From: Planctomycetota bacterium
GTDB lineage: Bacteria > Planctomycetota > Planctomycetia > Gemmatales > Gemmataceae
DNA length: 17,734 nt
Assembly (NCBI GenBank): GCA_018970845.1
Contig: JAGWVO010000023.1
Span: forward strand, 1-17,734
Direction: 5' to 3'
The notes under the pieces are model-generated. The model was not told the DNA's origin and searched no databases. It saw only the letters and a list, made by a program, of their open reading frames with translations. Made by a program: the position numbers and the translations under genes. Within the stretch, counting starts at the first letter, position 1, and every line of letters starts with the position of its first letter. This document shows, piece after piece, positions 1 to 6,996 of this stretch.

Positions 1-862
1 AGACGGCAAGGACCATGTCGCCGGCGCCCGTGATGTCGTACACCTGCCGGGGCCTCACCGGATACAGGCTGCCCCCGGACGAGTCCCAGAGCGCCATGCC
101 CTCCTTGTCGAGCGTGACGATTCCGGCCTCGAGGCCGAGCGATTCCCGCAGCGTGCGCGCCGCGGCGAGAGCGCTTGGCCCGTCGACGATGGACGACCGG
201 GTGGCCAGGCCCGCCTCGAGCCGGTTCGGCGTCATCGACGACATGCCGCGGTATTTGGAATAATCGCCACCCCGGATGGGATCGACAACGACGCGCTTGC
301 CGGCGGCGCGGCATGCCGCCGTCAGCCGGGGCAGCAGCGAGGGCGAGCAGACGCCCTTGTCGTAGTCGCTCACCAGCACGATGTCGGCGGCCATCGCCTT
401 GGCGACCACGGCGTCCGCCAGCCTGTCCTCCAGCTCGCCCGAGACGCACTCGCGCGTCTCATAGTCGACGCGGATCATCTGCTGGGGGTGCTTCTGCTGG
501 GCCCTGCCGATGTACCGTTCCTTCACCGTGGTGGGCCTTGCCGTGTCGGTGAGGACGGCGGCGTGGTCGATGCCGAGGCCGTCAAGCATGGCGCGGACGC
601 GGAGGCCGTCGGCGTCGCCGCCCACGAGGCCGGCGATGGAGACCTTCGCCCCCAGCGCCGCCAGCATCATGGCCACGCTGCTGGCGCCTCCAAGCCGCTC
701 CTCGCGGCGGTCGGCGCGCAGCAGCACCACCGGCGCCTCCTGGCTGATGCGCTCGGCATCGCCCCAGACATACCTGTCGAGCATGAGGTCGCCGAGCACC
801 AGGACGCCGGGTTCCCCCAGCCTGGCCACCAGTTCGGTCAATTCCGAAGTCGTGCCGTTCAT
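1..862 (-). CDS. rfaE1: D-glycero-beta-D-manno-heptose-7-phosphate kinase, RfaE1/HldE-N type (partial, C-terminus off window)
   Basis: PfkB/ribokinase-family sugar kinase expected to phosphorylate D-glycero-D-manno-heptose 7-phosphate at C1 in ADP-heptose synthesis for the LPS inner core (cytoplasmic). The sequence starts MNGTTSELTE and shows the family's N-terminal block (VLVLGDLMLDRY, residues 20-31; then ERISQEAP and a Gly-Gly sugar-binding segment RLGGASS). Later come VVDPIRGGDYSKYRG and SSMTPNRLE. The anion-hole/catalytic motif GAGD is at residues 279-282, D282 being the presumed base, just before the sequence leaves the window at residue 287. The family usually has Thr after GAGD; here it is Met. 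The ATG at 862-860 is preceded by GGGAGG, a good ribosome binding site. It lies 16 bp after the upstream gene's stop and is third in the lpxK operon. A related PfkB kinase of other specificity is possible, but the LPS context favours RfaE1. There is no sign of a fused nucleotidyltransferase half within the window. Confidence 0.85.
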   Translation of the reverse strand, partial: MNGTTSELTELVARLGEPGVLVLGDLMLDRYVWGDAERISQEAPVVLLRADRREERLGGASSVAMMLAALGAKVSIAGLVGGDADGLRVRAMLDGLGIDHAAVLTDTARPTTVKERYIGRAQQKHPQQMIRVDYETRECVSGELEDRLADAVVAKAMAADIVLVSDYDKGVCSPSLLPRLTAACRAAGKRVVVDPIRGGDYSKYRGMSSMTPNRLEAGLATRSSIVDGPSALAAARTLRESLGLEAGIVTLDKEGMALWDSSGGSLYPVRPRQVYDITGAGDMVLAV

Positions 863-878
863 GACGCGCCTCCCGCCC

Positions 879-1856
879 TCAGGCCGCCCTGCGGGCCGTG
901 CCGGCTGAAACTGCCTTGCAAGCCACCGCCGCGTGCAAAAGGGGCAGCAGGATCTCATGGTGGCCGGTGAGTTCCAGGCCCACCGAGGCCGGCCGGCTCA
1001 TCACATTCGTGAAGGTCCTGTACTTCGATTCCTTGTCGAGGTTCACCGCGACAAGCCCGGCGAGGTCGTGGCCGAAGTTGCGGGCCACGCTCACCGCCTT
1101 GAGGAAGACCTCCGGCAGCACGACGGCGCTGCCGAGGTTGAGCCAGACTCCCCCCGACAGGCCGCAGACGACGGCGCAAAGCCGGCGGAAATCGGTGAGG
1201 GTCGCCTCGCCAAGCGCCGCTCCCGACACCTGCGGATGCATGTGAACCACATCGGTTCCCATGGCCACATGAACGGTGCACGAGATGCCCGCGTCTCGCG
1301 CGGCGAGCACGAGGCTGGCCTCCGGGTGCGCGAGCGCGCCGCGGTCGCGGGCCTCGGCCAGCAGGTCTCCCAGGGCCAGGCCGAACCCTTCCGTGGCGCC
1401 CCGGCGGGCCGCCAGCGCCATGGCGTCGGCGGTCTCACGCGCCATGCCGAAGTTGCCGGCGTTGAGCACCGCCCCCACATCCTCGCTGGTCTTCCCGACG
1501 GCGGCGAGTTCGTAGTCGTGGATCGCCACCGAGCCGTTCATGGCCACGGCGGTGACGACGCCTTGCCTGATCCAGTCGATGAGGTAGGGCGCGCAGCCGG
1601 TCTTGATGACATGGCCGCCCAGGGCCGCCACCACGGTTTTCCCCTCGTCGCGGGCCCGGCACAACTCGTCGCGGACCCGCAGAAGGGTCTTGCCCGCCAG
1701 TTGCGCGGGAAGCGAGGCGATGAAATCGGCGATGGACGCGTCGGCTCCCACCGGCCGGCCCAGTTCCTCGGCGAACACCTTCGACGGCCTGCCTGACAGC
1801 GGATAGGTTCGCAGTCCGTCCAGGTCCATCGGCTTGGGTATCCGGTCCCTCTTCAT
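879..1856 (-). CDS. Conserved protein of unknown function in the LPS operon, possibly deoxyhypusine-synthase-like
   Basis: 325 residues, with ATG at 1856-1854 overlapping the lpxK stop by 4 bases (ATGA), so it is probably translationally coupled. No signal peptide or membrane segment is visible; it looks cytoplasmic. The most conserved-looking stretch is AALGGHVIKTGCAPYLIDW followed by AVAMNGSVAIHDYELA and GKTSEDVG (about residues 80-130). Further on are HVAMGTDVVHMHPQVSG and a Gly-rich SGGVWLNLGSAVVLPEVF segment. These blocks recall Rossmann-like deoxyhypusine synthase relatives. That is recollection, not a verified match, and the canonical synthase active-site Lys motif is not evident. Its position between lpxK and rfaE1 suggests a role tied to lipid A or heptose metabolism, by inference only. 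An upstream in-frame extension exists but would run deep into lpxK and has no better start. Confidence 0.8.
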   Translation of the reverse strand: MKRDRIPKPMDLDGLRTYPLSGRPSKVFAEELGRPVGADASIADFIASLPAQLAGKTLLRVRDELCRARDEGKTVVAALGGHVIKTGCAPYLIDWIRQGVVTAVAMNGSVAIHDYELAAVGKTSEDVGAVLNAGNFGMARETADAMALAARRGATEGFGLALGDLLAEARDRGALAHPEASLVLAARDAGISCTVHVAMGTDVVHMHPQVSGAALGEATLTDFRRLCAVVCGLSGGVWLNLGSAVVLPEVFLKAVSVARNFGHDLAGLVAVNLDKESKYRTFTNVMSRPASVGLELTGHHEILLPLLHAAVACKAVSAGTARRAA

Positions 1857-2998
1857 GGCTCGGTCTCCCCGCCCTCTTCCTCGTCGCGGCGCCGCTCGAT
1901 CTCGTCCGCCCTTCGGGCCAGGGGGGCAAGCAGCCTGGGAAGCGCCTGTTCCGGATCCGATATTTCCAGGGCGATGTCGAGTCGCCACAGCGGTTTTCCC
2001 GCGAGCTCGTCCAGCCGGACCTTGACCAGGTCCTTGTGCGTGCAGAGGACGGCGGTGTCCCCGGGAAGATCCGCGGCCCATTCCCGCAGCGAGCGGATGT
2101 CATCGCGCGAGTAGGGATGATGGTCGGGGAACTCGCGCCAGGCGATGACCCGCGCCCCGGCGGCCTCGAGCGTGGCCCGGAACGCCGCGGGACGCCCCAG
2201 CCCGCAAAACGCCGCCACCTCCCGCCCCTTGAGCCAGTCCGCGGGACGCGTCTCGCCCGATTCCCTCGTGATCGACGCGGGCCGGTGGTTGGAAAGCAGC
2301 ACGGGCTTGCCCGGCGCCAACCTCCCGACCTTTCGCCTGAGTTCATCGAGCGACCGGCCGTCGGCCAGGTCGCAGCGCGTGAGCACCACGGCGTCGGCAA
2401 GCGCCAACACCGCCCGCGGTTCGCGCAGCAAACCCCGGGGCAGGAGGTGCCCGTGGCCCCATGGGCAAGTCGCGTCCACCAAAACGATTTCAAGGTCTTT
2501 CTTGAGCCTGTGATGCTGGAATCCGTCGTCCAGAACCAAGATTGAGGCGCCCAGCTCGGAAATCGCCGTCAGCCCCATCACGGCCCTGTCGGGCCCCTGG
2601 AGGTGTGGCACATCGGGGCAGAGATCGGCCAGGACCAGGGCCTCGTCGTTGGCGGCCCCGTCCACCGAACCGTACCCCCGCGACAGGATGGTCACCATGA
2701 GGCCCTCCTCGCGGAGGAGCCTGGCAACCCAAGCCACCATGGGCGTCTTGCCGGTGCCGCCCGCCGTGAGGTTGCCGATGCTGACCACGGGAACCGGAAG
2801 CTGGAAGGGGCGTTTCAGGCCGAATTGGTAGGAAAACCGGTGCCAGCGGCAGCCGATGCCATAGGCGAGGCTCGCGGCCCACAACGCCCAGCGCTTGAGG
2901 CTGGCGACGGGACCCTTGGCGGCCCCTGACAGCACATCCTCCCAACGGTCGATGCCGGGAAGGGCGCTGGCGGCCAAGGTGACGGACGCGGGGCCCAC
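1853..2998 (-). CDS. lpxK: Tetraacyldisaccharide 4'-kinase (lipid A biosynthesis)
   Basis: LpxK transfers the ATP gamma-phosphate to the 4' position of the tetraacyldisaccharide lipid A precursor at the inner face of the cytoplasmic membrane. The N-terminal helix region (about residues 30-60, KRWALWAASLAYGIG) fits the membrane-associated segment. The family P-loop GNLTAGGTGKTP is at residues 75-86. LSRGYGS follows at about 104-110, then LVLDDGFQHHRL, which carries the DD/QH catalytic region, and HLLPRGLLREP. At 381 residues it is longer than the usual 320-350, with extra N-terminal residues and an acidic/Arg C-terminal tail. The start is GTG at 2998-2996, preceded by GGAAGGA about 4 bases away. 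No in-frame ATG lies ahead of the P-loop. It is the first gene of the minus-strand envelope operon and overlaps the next gene by 4 bases. Confidence 0.93.
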   Translation of the reverse strand: MGPASVTLAASALPGIDRWEDVLSGAAKGPVASLKRWALWAASLAYGIGCRWHRFSYQFGLKRPFQLPVPVVSIGNLTAGGTGKTPMVAWVARLLREEGLMVTILSRGYGSVDGAANDEALVLADLCPDVPHLQGPDRAVMGLTAISELGASILVLDDGFQHHRLKKDLEIVLVDATCPWGHGHLLPRGLLREPRAVLALADAVVLTRCDLADGRSLDELRRKVGRLAPGKPVLLSNHRPASITRESGETRPADWLKGREVAAFCGLGRPAAFRATLEAAGARVIAWREFPDHHPYSRDDIRSLREWAADLPGDTAVLCTHKDLVKVRLDELAGKPLWRLDIALEISDPEQALPRLLAPLARRADEIERRRDEEEGGETEP

Positions 2999-3068
2999 GG
3001 GATCCTTCCCACGAATGCCACGACGGGACCCCCAGCCTCCCTGCTGTCACAGACCCCGGTGTGGCCCG

Positions 3069-3098
3069 GTTATATTCCGCCCCGGCGGGCGGAATCAA
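3069..3098 (-). promoter_or_regulatory. Candidate lpxK promoter with a palindrome in its spacer
   Basis: Read on the minus strand, TTGATT (3098-3093) and TATAAC (3074-3069) are separated by 18 bases, a fair sigma70-type pair about 70 bases upstream of the lpxK GTG. A perfect 9-bp inverted repeat (3074-3095) fills the spacer and touches both boxes. This is prediction from sequence only. Confidence 0.4.
3074..3095. repeat. Perfect inverted repeat ATTCCGCCC-N4-GGGCGGAAT
   Basis: Arms ATTCCGCCC (3074-3082) and GGGCGGAAT (3087-3095) match exactly around a CGGC loop. The element sits between divergent lpxK and the small exported gene. It could be an operator, or a hairpin in the plus-direction transcript. 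Its core TTCCGCCC/GGGCGGAA recurs in the hairpin at 3655-3682 on the other side of the same small gene. Confidence 0.75.
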
Positions 3099-3120
3099 CT
3101 GCCGTTGCCGGCCGACGGAT

Positions 3121-3148
3121 TTGCAACGCCACCGGCGAGGGATAAAAT
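3121..3148 (+). promoter_or_regulatory. Candidate sigma70-type promoter for the small exported protein gene
   Basis: TTGCAA (3121-3126), a 16-base spacer and TAAAAT (3143-3148, five of six consensus bases) lie about 67 bases before the GTG start of the downstream gene. The position and -10 box quality make this the best plus-strand promoter in the intergenic region. Confidence 0.45.
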
Positions 3149-3159
3149 CAATGCTTCAT

Positions 3160-3189
3160 GGGCGTTCGAATGGTTGGACGCCCAATTTT
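3160..3189 (+). promoter_or_regulatory. Leader hairpin followed by AATTTT (attenuator-like)
   Basis: GGGCGTTC (3160-3167) pairs with GGACGCCC (3176-3183) through eight pairs, one of them G-U, with loop GAATGGTT. AATTTT follows at 3184-3189. It falls downstream of the predicted -10 and before the GGAGG ribosome binding site at 3203-3207. It therefore resembles a weak attenuator or a 5'-stabilising hairpin in the leader of the next gene. Confidence 0.35.
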
Positions 3190-3214
3190 CCCCGTGCATC
3201 CTGGAGGTTCATTC

Positions 3215-3643
3215 GTGTTCCAGCTTCCCCGAGCGGCCGCCCTCTCCCTTGCGATCGCCGCCTTTGTGTTCCTTGCCGGTGTTTCCGAGGTCCATGGCCA
3301 AAAGAGCACCGACAAGCTGACCGACAAGGCCAAGAAGACGCAGGACGCCCTCAAGTCGAAGGTTTCCGTCGAGTTCACCGACACCATCCTCAAGGAGGCG
3401 GTCGGCGAACTGAAGGAGCAGGTCAAGGGAGTTTTCATCCAGCTCGACACCAAGGGCGGCGTGAGCCAGAACGGCAAGCTCAGTTACTCCGGCAAGGATG
3501 TGACGCTCGCCGAAGCCCTTGACGGAATGTTCAAGAAGAACGGCCTTGGCTATGTGATCATCAGCAACAAGAAGGACGCCTACGACGGCGCCATCCTGGT
3601 GAAGCAGGGCAAGGAACGCGGAACGGTCGTCACCACCCGCTAA
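3215..3643 (+). CDS. Small exported secretin-N/STN-like domain protein
   Basis: 142 residues from the GTG at 3215, chosen because GGAGG lies 7 bases upstream and the start gives a clean signal peptide (basic N-terminus, hydrophobic ALSLAIAAFVFLAG, cleavage near VHG-Q). An upstream in-frame ATG at 3158 would put extra residues ahead of the signal peptide. After a Lys/Asp-rich linker, the mature part shows one beta-alpha-beta unit: VSVEFTDTILKEAVGELKE, then LSYSGKDVTLAEALDGMFKK and LGYVIIS. This is the pattern of secretin N / STN domains (short strand, amphipathic helix, strand, helix, 'GLGYVI' strand). It is a single-domain protein with no secretin barrel or TonB receptor in view. The role is unknown; planctomycetes often carry such domains on exported proteins. 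A hairpin 11 bases after the stop may terminate its transcript. Confidence 0.75.
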   Translation: MFQLPRAAALSLAIAAFVFLAGVSEVHGQKSTDKLTDKAKKTQDALKSKVSVEFTDTILKEAVGELKEQVKGVFIQLDTKGGVSQNGKLSYSGKDVTLAEALDGMFKKNGLGYVIISNKKDAYDGAILVKQGKERGTVVTTR

Positions 3644-3654
3644 GCGTTGGCTCC

Positions 3655-3682
3655 GGTTCCGCCCCTCTGCGGGGGCGGAACC
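3655..3682 (+). terminator. Strong 11-bp hairpin between the STN-like gene and aat
   Basis: GGTTCCGCCCC (3655-3665) and GGGGCGGAACC (3672-3682) form a perfect 11-bp GC-rich stem with a 6-base loop. No T-tract follows, so intrinsic termination is uncertain. The 3' arm contains the only purine-rich ribosome binding candidate (GGGGGCGGAA) for the aat ATG at 3689, so the hairpin may instead limit aat translation. Confidence 0.55.
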
Positions 3683-3688
3683 ACAACC

Positions 3689-4321
3689 ATGCCCGCTTTT
3701 CCCGACCCTTCCTCCGCCCCCGCCCATGAACCGCTGGCCTTCGGCGGCGACCTTTCCGTGGCGACCCTCCTGCGGGCCTACCGAAGCGGCATCTTTCCCT
3801 GGTTCAATCCCGGCGAGACCATCCAGTGGTGGTCTCCCAACCCCCGCGCCGTGTTCATCGTTGAAGACTTCCATGTGCCCCGCCGCCTGGCGCGCACGAT
3901 GCGCTCGGGCGCCTTTTCCTTCACCATCGACGCGGCCTTCACGCGGGTGATTGAGGGATGCTCGCACCGGGAGGAAGGATCCTGGATCGGACCGGAGGTG
4001 ATCCGCGCCTACACCGAACTGCACGGGGCCGGGCACGCCCACAGCGTGGAAGCATGGCGGGACGGGGAGTTGGTCGGCGGGCTTTACGGGGTTCGCACGG
4101 GCGCGATCTTCGCGGGCGAAAGCATGTTTTCAACGGTCTCCGACGCGAGCAAGGCGGCCCTGGCCTTCCTGATGGGCCGGTTGCGCGAACGCGGATTCGT
4201 GATCCTCGACGCGCAAATCCTCAACAGCCACACGGAGTCACTCGGCGCCATCAATGTGCCCCGGGCCCTGTTCCTGAAACTGCTTGAGGCGGCAAGGGAC
4301 AGGCAGGTTTCCTTTCCGTGA
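3689..4321 (+). CDS. aat: Leucyl/phenylalanyl-tRNA--protein transferase
   Basis: Aat transfers Leu or Phe from aminoacyl-tRNA to N-terminal Arg or Lys of proteins, marking them for ClpS/ClpAP degradation (bacterial N-end rule, cytoplasm). The 210-residue product has the diagnostic order LAFGGDLSVATLLRAYRSGIF, PWFNPGETIQWWSPNPRAVF, then WIGPEVIRAYTELH, then VGGLYGVRTGAIFAGESMF and SDASKAALAFL. It ends in LDAQILNSHTESLGAINVPR. These cover the GNAT-like fold and the catalytic ESMFS region. The ATG at 3689 is preferred over the in-frame TTG at 3647: the TTG start would place the 3655-3682 hairpin inside the coding region and add a Pro/Gly-rich leader that looks non-coding. The gene ends 12 bases from the end of the convergent sulfatase gene. 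Confidence 0.93.
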   Translation: MPAFPDPSSAPAHEPLAFGGDLSVATLLRAYRSGIFPWFNPGETIQWWSPNPRAVFIVEDFHVPRRLARTMRSGAFSFTIDAAFTRVIEGCSHREEGSWIGPEVIRAYTELHGAGHAHSVEAWRDGELVGGLYGVRTGAIFAGESMFSTVSDASKAALAFLMGRLRERGFVILDAQILNSHTESLGAINVPRALFLKLLEAARDRQVSFP

Positions 4322-4333
4322 GGGGCGACAGCT

Positions 4334-5737
4334 TCACTGCGTCATGCCGGCCGGCCGGTTTCCGGCGCCCTTGCGGTTCGCGAGGCTGTCGCCCAATTCG
4401 GCGCGCATGCGCTCGGCGAACGCCTGGAGCCGGGCCACGATGGCTGGATTGGCATCGGCCACATCGCGGGATTCACCAAGGTCGTTTTCAAGATCGTAAA
4501 GCTCGGGATTGGCGATCTTCTTCTGGCTGTAGCGGGCGGGAACGCCACCGGTGCCGCCCGGCCTGCCATCGAGCGTGCGGAAGGTGTGCGGAAGCGCCAG
4601 CTTCCAACGGCCGTCGCCGGTGACCACGGCCTGGAGCTGGTTGTTCTCATAGTAGTAAGCGTATCCGTCATGGGGGTTGACGGCTCCCGGGGCGCCCGAA
4701 AGCAGCGGGCCGATGTCCTTGCCGTCGATCGTGCCGGCCGGAACCTTGGCCCCCGTCCACGCGGCGATGGTCGGCAGCAGGTCGATCGTCATGGCCATGG
4801 CGTTCGATCGTGTTCCCGCTGGCAGCTTTCCCGGCCACTTCATCAGGCACGGGACGCGCACGCCTCCCTCCCATGTCGTGCCCTTGCCCTCCCGCAGGGG
4901 GCCCGCCGAGCCGGCATGGTCGCCATAGCTGAGCCACGGGCCGTTGTCGGATGTGAAGATCACGATGGTGTCCCTGGCCCGGCCGTCGCGGTCGAGCGCG
5001 TCGAGGATCTTTCCCGTCGAGGCGTCGATTTCCTCAATGACATCGGCGAAAACTCCCTTGCCAGACTTCCCGGAGAAATCCTTCCCGGCGAAAAGCGGAA
5101 CATGCGGCATCGAGTGGGCCAGGTAAAGGAAGAACGGCTTGCCCCGGCTGTCGCCGATGAAGCGGACGGCCTCCTCCGTGTAGCGCGCCGTGAGCGTGGC
5201 CTGGGTTTCGGGGGTGACGGCCGGGTCGATGATTTTCAGGTCACGGATGAGCGGCAGGGAAGGATAGGCGCCTTTCCTGGCCTCGGGATGAAAAGGCCAC
5301 ATGTCGTTGGAGTAGGGAAGTCCGAAATAGCGGTCGAACCCATGGTTGGCCGGCAGGAACCCAGGGTGATGACCTAGATGCCATTTGCCGAGGCATGCCG
5401 TGGCGTATCCTGTGTCGCGGAGAGTTTCCGCCAGCGTGGTTTCCCGGGCGGATATGCCAACCTTGGCGCCGGGTCCGAGCGCGCCATGGATGCCGATACG
5501 GTTGGGGTAGCACCCGGTGAGCAAGGCGGCGCGCGAGGCGGAGCAGACCGGCTGGGCCACATGGAAATTGGTGAAGGCCCTCCCTTGGGAGGCCAGCTTG
5601 TCGAGGTGGGGCGTGCGGATGCCCTTGGCCCCGAAGGCGCCGATGTCGGCGTACCCGAGGTCGTCGCAGAAAATGAGGACCACCGAGGGATGATCGGAAG
5701 CCATCACGCAAGAAACTGTCAGCAGCCAGGCAAGCAT
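4334..5737 (-). CDS. Exported arylsulfatase-type sulfatase
   Basis: 467 residues. A short hydrophobic N-terminus (MLAWLLTVSCVMAS) suggests export. The alkaline-phosphatase-superfamily core follows: VLIFCDDLGYADIG gives the paired metal-binding Asp (D25, D26). The sulfatase signature C65-S-A-S-R69 in VCSASRAALLTGCYPNR marks the Cys to be converted to formylglycine. GKWHLGH (about 117-123), LAHSMPHVPLF and IFTSDNGPWLSYGDH supply the other active-site residues, and GTTWEGGVRVP is also typical. Subfamily (GalNAc-6-sulfatase-like versus arylsulfatase A-like) and substrate cannot be set by eye; sulfated polysaccharides are the usual targets in planctomycetes. Activity would require a formylglycine-generating enzyme encoded elsewhere. 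The ATG at 5737 has only a weak ribosome binding site (GCGGAT). Confidence 0.93.
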   Translation of the reverse strand: MLAWLLTVSCVMASDHPSVVLIFCDDLGYADIGAFGAKGIRTPHLDKLASQGRAFTNFHVAQPVCSASRAALLTGCYPNRIGIHGALGPGAKVGISARETTLAETLRDTGYATACLGKWHLGHHPGFLPANHGFDRYFGLPYSNDMWPFHPEARKGAYPSLPLIRDLKIIDPAVTPETQATLTARYTEEAVRFIGDSRGKPFFLYLAHSMPHVPLFAGKDFSGKSGKGVFADVIEEIDASTGKILDALDRDGRARDTIVIFTSDNGPWLSYGDHAGSAGPLREGKGTTWEGGVRVPCLMKWPGKLPAGTRSNAMAMTIDLLPTIAAWTGAKVPAGTIDGKDIGPLLSGAPGAVNPHDGYAYYYENNQLQAVVTGDGRWKLALPHTFRTLDGRPGGTGGVPARYSQKKIANPELYDLENDLGESRDVADANPAIVARLQAFAERMRAELGDSLANRKGAGNRPAGMTQ

Positions 5738-5902
5738 CGTATTATCCGCAAAAACATGAGGATTCCTTCAGGATATGGTTTCCTGACAATGAAGGCCTCG
5801 ACGGGCCACCAGCCCATTGACAAACAACTCCGGTTCGCCAAGTCTTGATGGACACGCCGGCCGTTCCGGCGCCCCTCACGCACCCCATCCCCGGAGTCTT
5901 CG
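5738..5902. promoter_or_regulatory. Divergent intergenic region, sulfatase / beta-propeller gene
   Basis: A consensus -35 box TTGACA is at 5817-5822 facing the plus-strand operon, but the expected -10 position (about 5840-5845, AAGTCT) is poor. At 5765-5795 there are two nested alternative inverted repeats: CCTTCA with TGAAGG, and TCAGGA with TCCTGA. They could be a regulator site between the divergent genes. No convincing minus-strand promoter for the sulfatase was found. Confidence 0.3.
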
Positions 5903-6994
5903 ATGTTGCGCGACTGGTTGAGGAACATGTTGTTTGCCGGCGCCTTGGCGGGCGCCATTTCCATGGCTGGCACCTTGCGCGCCGGCCCGCTCACCGACAG
6001 CCTCAAGCCCGGCGAGGTGAAGCTTCAGTCCACCGGCCCGATCACCTTCGGCCCCGAGGGCGTGCTGTTCGTGGGCGATCCCAAGGCCGCCGCGGTCTAC
6101 GCCATCGGCACCGGCGACACCGCCGCCTCGAAGCCGGCTCCGGTGAACATCGAAAACCTCAGCGGCAAGCTGGCCGCCCTGTTGGGAACCAAGGAAGCCG
6201 ATGTCCAGGTCAACGACATCGCGGTGAATCCCGAATCGAACAAGGTGTACTTGTCGGTTTCCCGCGGCAAGGGTCCCGGCGCCATCCCGGTGATCCTGTC
6301 CGTCGGGGCCGGTGGCGAACTCAAGGAAGTGGCGCTCGCCTCGGTGCCCCATGCCAAGGCCGAGCTGAGCAAGCCGGTCGCAGAAGGCGCCAAGCGGATG
6401 GAGGCGATCACCGGCCTCAAGGTGGTGAAGGACAAGCTGTTCGTCGCCGGCCTTTCCAACGAGGAGTTCGCCTCAACGCTGAGGAAGATCGCGCTGCCGT
6501 TCGACGGCAAGACCGCCTCCGCGGGCATCCAGATTTATCATGGCGCCCACGGCAAGTATGAGACCGCCGCGCCCGTGCGCACCTTCACCACGGTGGAAAT
6601 CAACGGCAAGGAAGAGATCCTCGCCGCATACACCTGCACGCCCCTCGTCCGCATTCCGGTCTCGGAACTTCAGGATGGCGCCAAGGTGAAGGGCAAGACG
6701 GTGGCGGAACTGGGAAACCGGAACCGTCCTCTCGACATCCTCGTTTATTCCAAGGACGGCAAGCCATTCGCGCTGATGGCCAACAGCGCCCGCGGCGTGA
6801 TGAAGGTGGGCCTCGACAACATCGAGTCGGTTGACGCCATCTCCGCCCGGGTCGCTGACACGGCGGGGTTGAAATACGAGACCTTGAAGCAGCATGTCGG
6901 AGTTGAGCACCTGGCCAAGCTGGGCGACGCCCACGCCGTGATGCTGGTGCGTGGAACGGCCGGGGTCTCCCTCAAGACAATCGAACTGCCCTGA
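5903..6994 (+). CDS. Exported beta-propeller-like protein of unknown function
   Basis: 363 residues with an N-terminal signal peptide (RNMLFAGALAGAISMAGTLRA). The ATG at 5903 has GGAG six bases upstream. The mature part has repeated short blade-like strands of the WD/NHL/YVTN kind: ITFGPEGVLFVGDPKAAAVYAI, DIAVNPESNKVYLSVSRG, ITGLKVVKDKLFVAGLSNEE, and ILVYSKDGKPFALMANSARGVMKV. This suggests a six- or seven-bladed propeller in the periplasm or on the surface. No heme, metal or catalytic motif is evident, so the function is not assigned. It heads a plus-strand run with the next gene only 2 bp downstream, so the two are surely co-transcribed and probably coupled. Confidence 0.82.
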   Translation: MLRDWLRNMLFAGALAGAISMAGTLRAGPLTDSLKPGEVKLQSTGPITFGPEGVLFVGDPKAAAVYAIGTGDTAASKPAPVNIENLSGKLAALLGTKEADVQVNDIAVNPESNKVYLSVSRGKGPGAIPVILSVGAGGELKEVALASVPHAKAELSKPVAEGAKRMEAITGLKVVKDKLFVAGLSNEEFASTLRKIALPFDGKTASAGIQIYHGAHGKYETAAPVRTFTTVEINGKEEILAAYTCTPLVRIPVSELQDGAKVKGKTVAELGNRNRPLDILVYSKDGKPFALMANSARGVMKVGLDNIESVDAISARVADTAGLKYETLKQHVGVEHLAKLGDAHAVMLVRGTAGVSLKTIELP

Positions 6995-6996
6995 GC

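Noticed and set aside
2036..2545. Plus-strand open frames inside lpxK and its neighbours
   Set aside because: The minus strand here encodes the LpxK P-loop and DDGFQHH motifs in an overlapping operon; the plus frames are shadows.
3647..3691. TTG start extending aat upstream by 14 codons
   Set aside because: It would place the perfect 3655-3682 hairpin in coding sequence and add a Pro/Gly-rich leader; the ATG at 3689 gives the normal family length.
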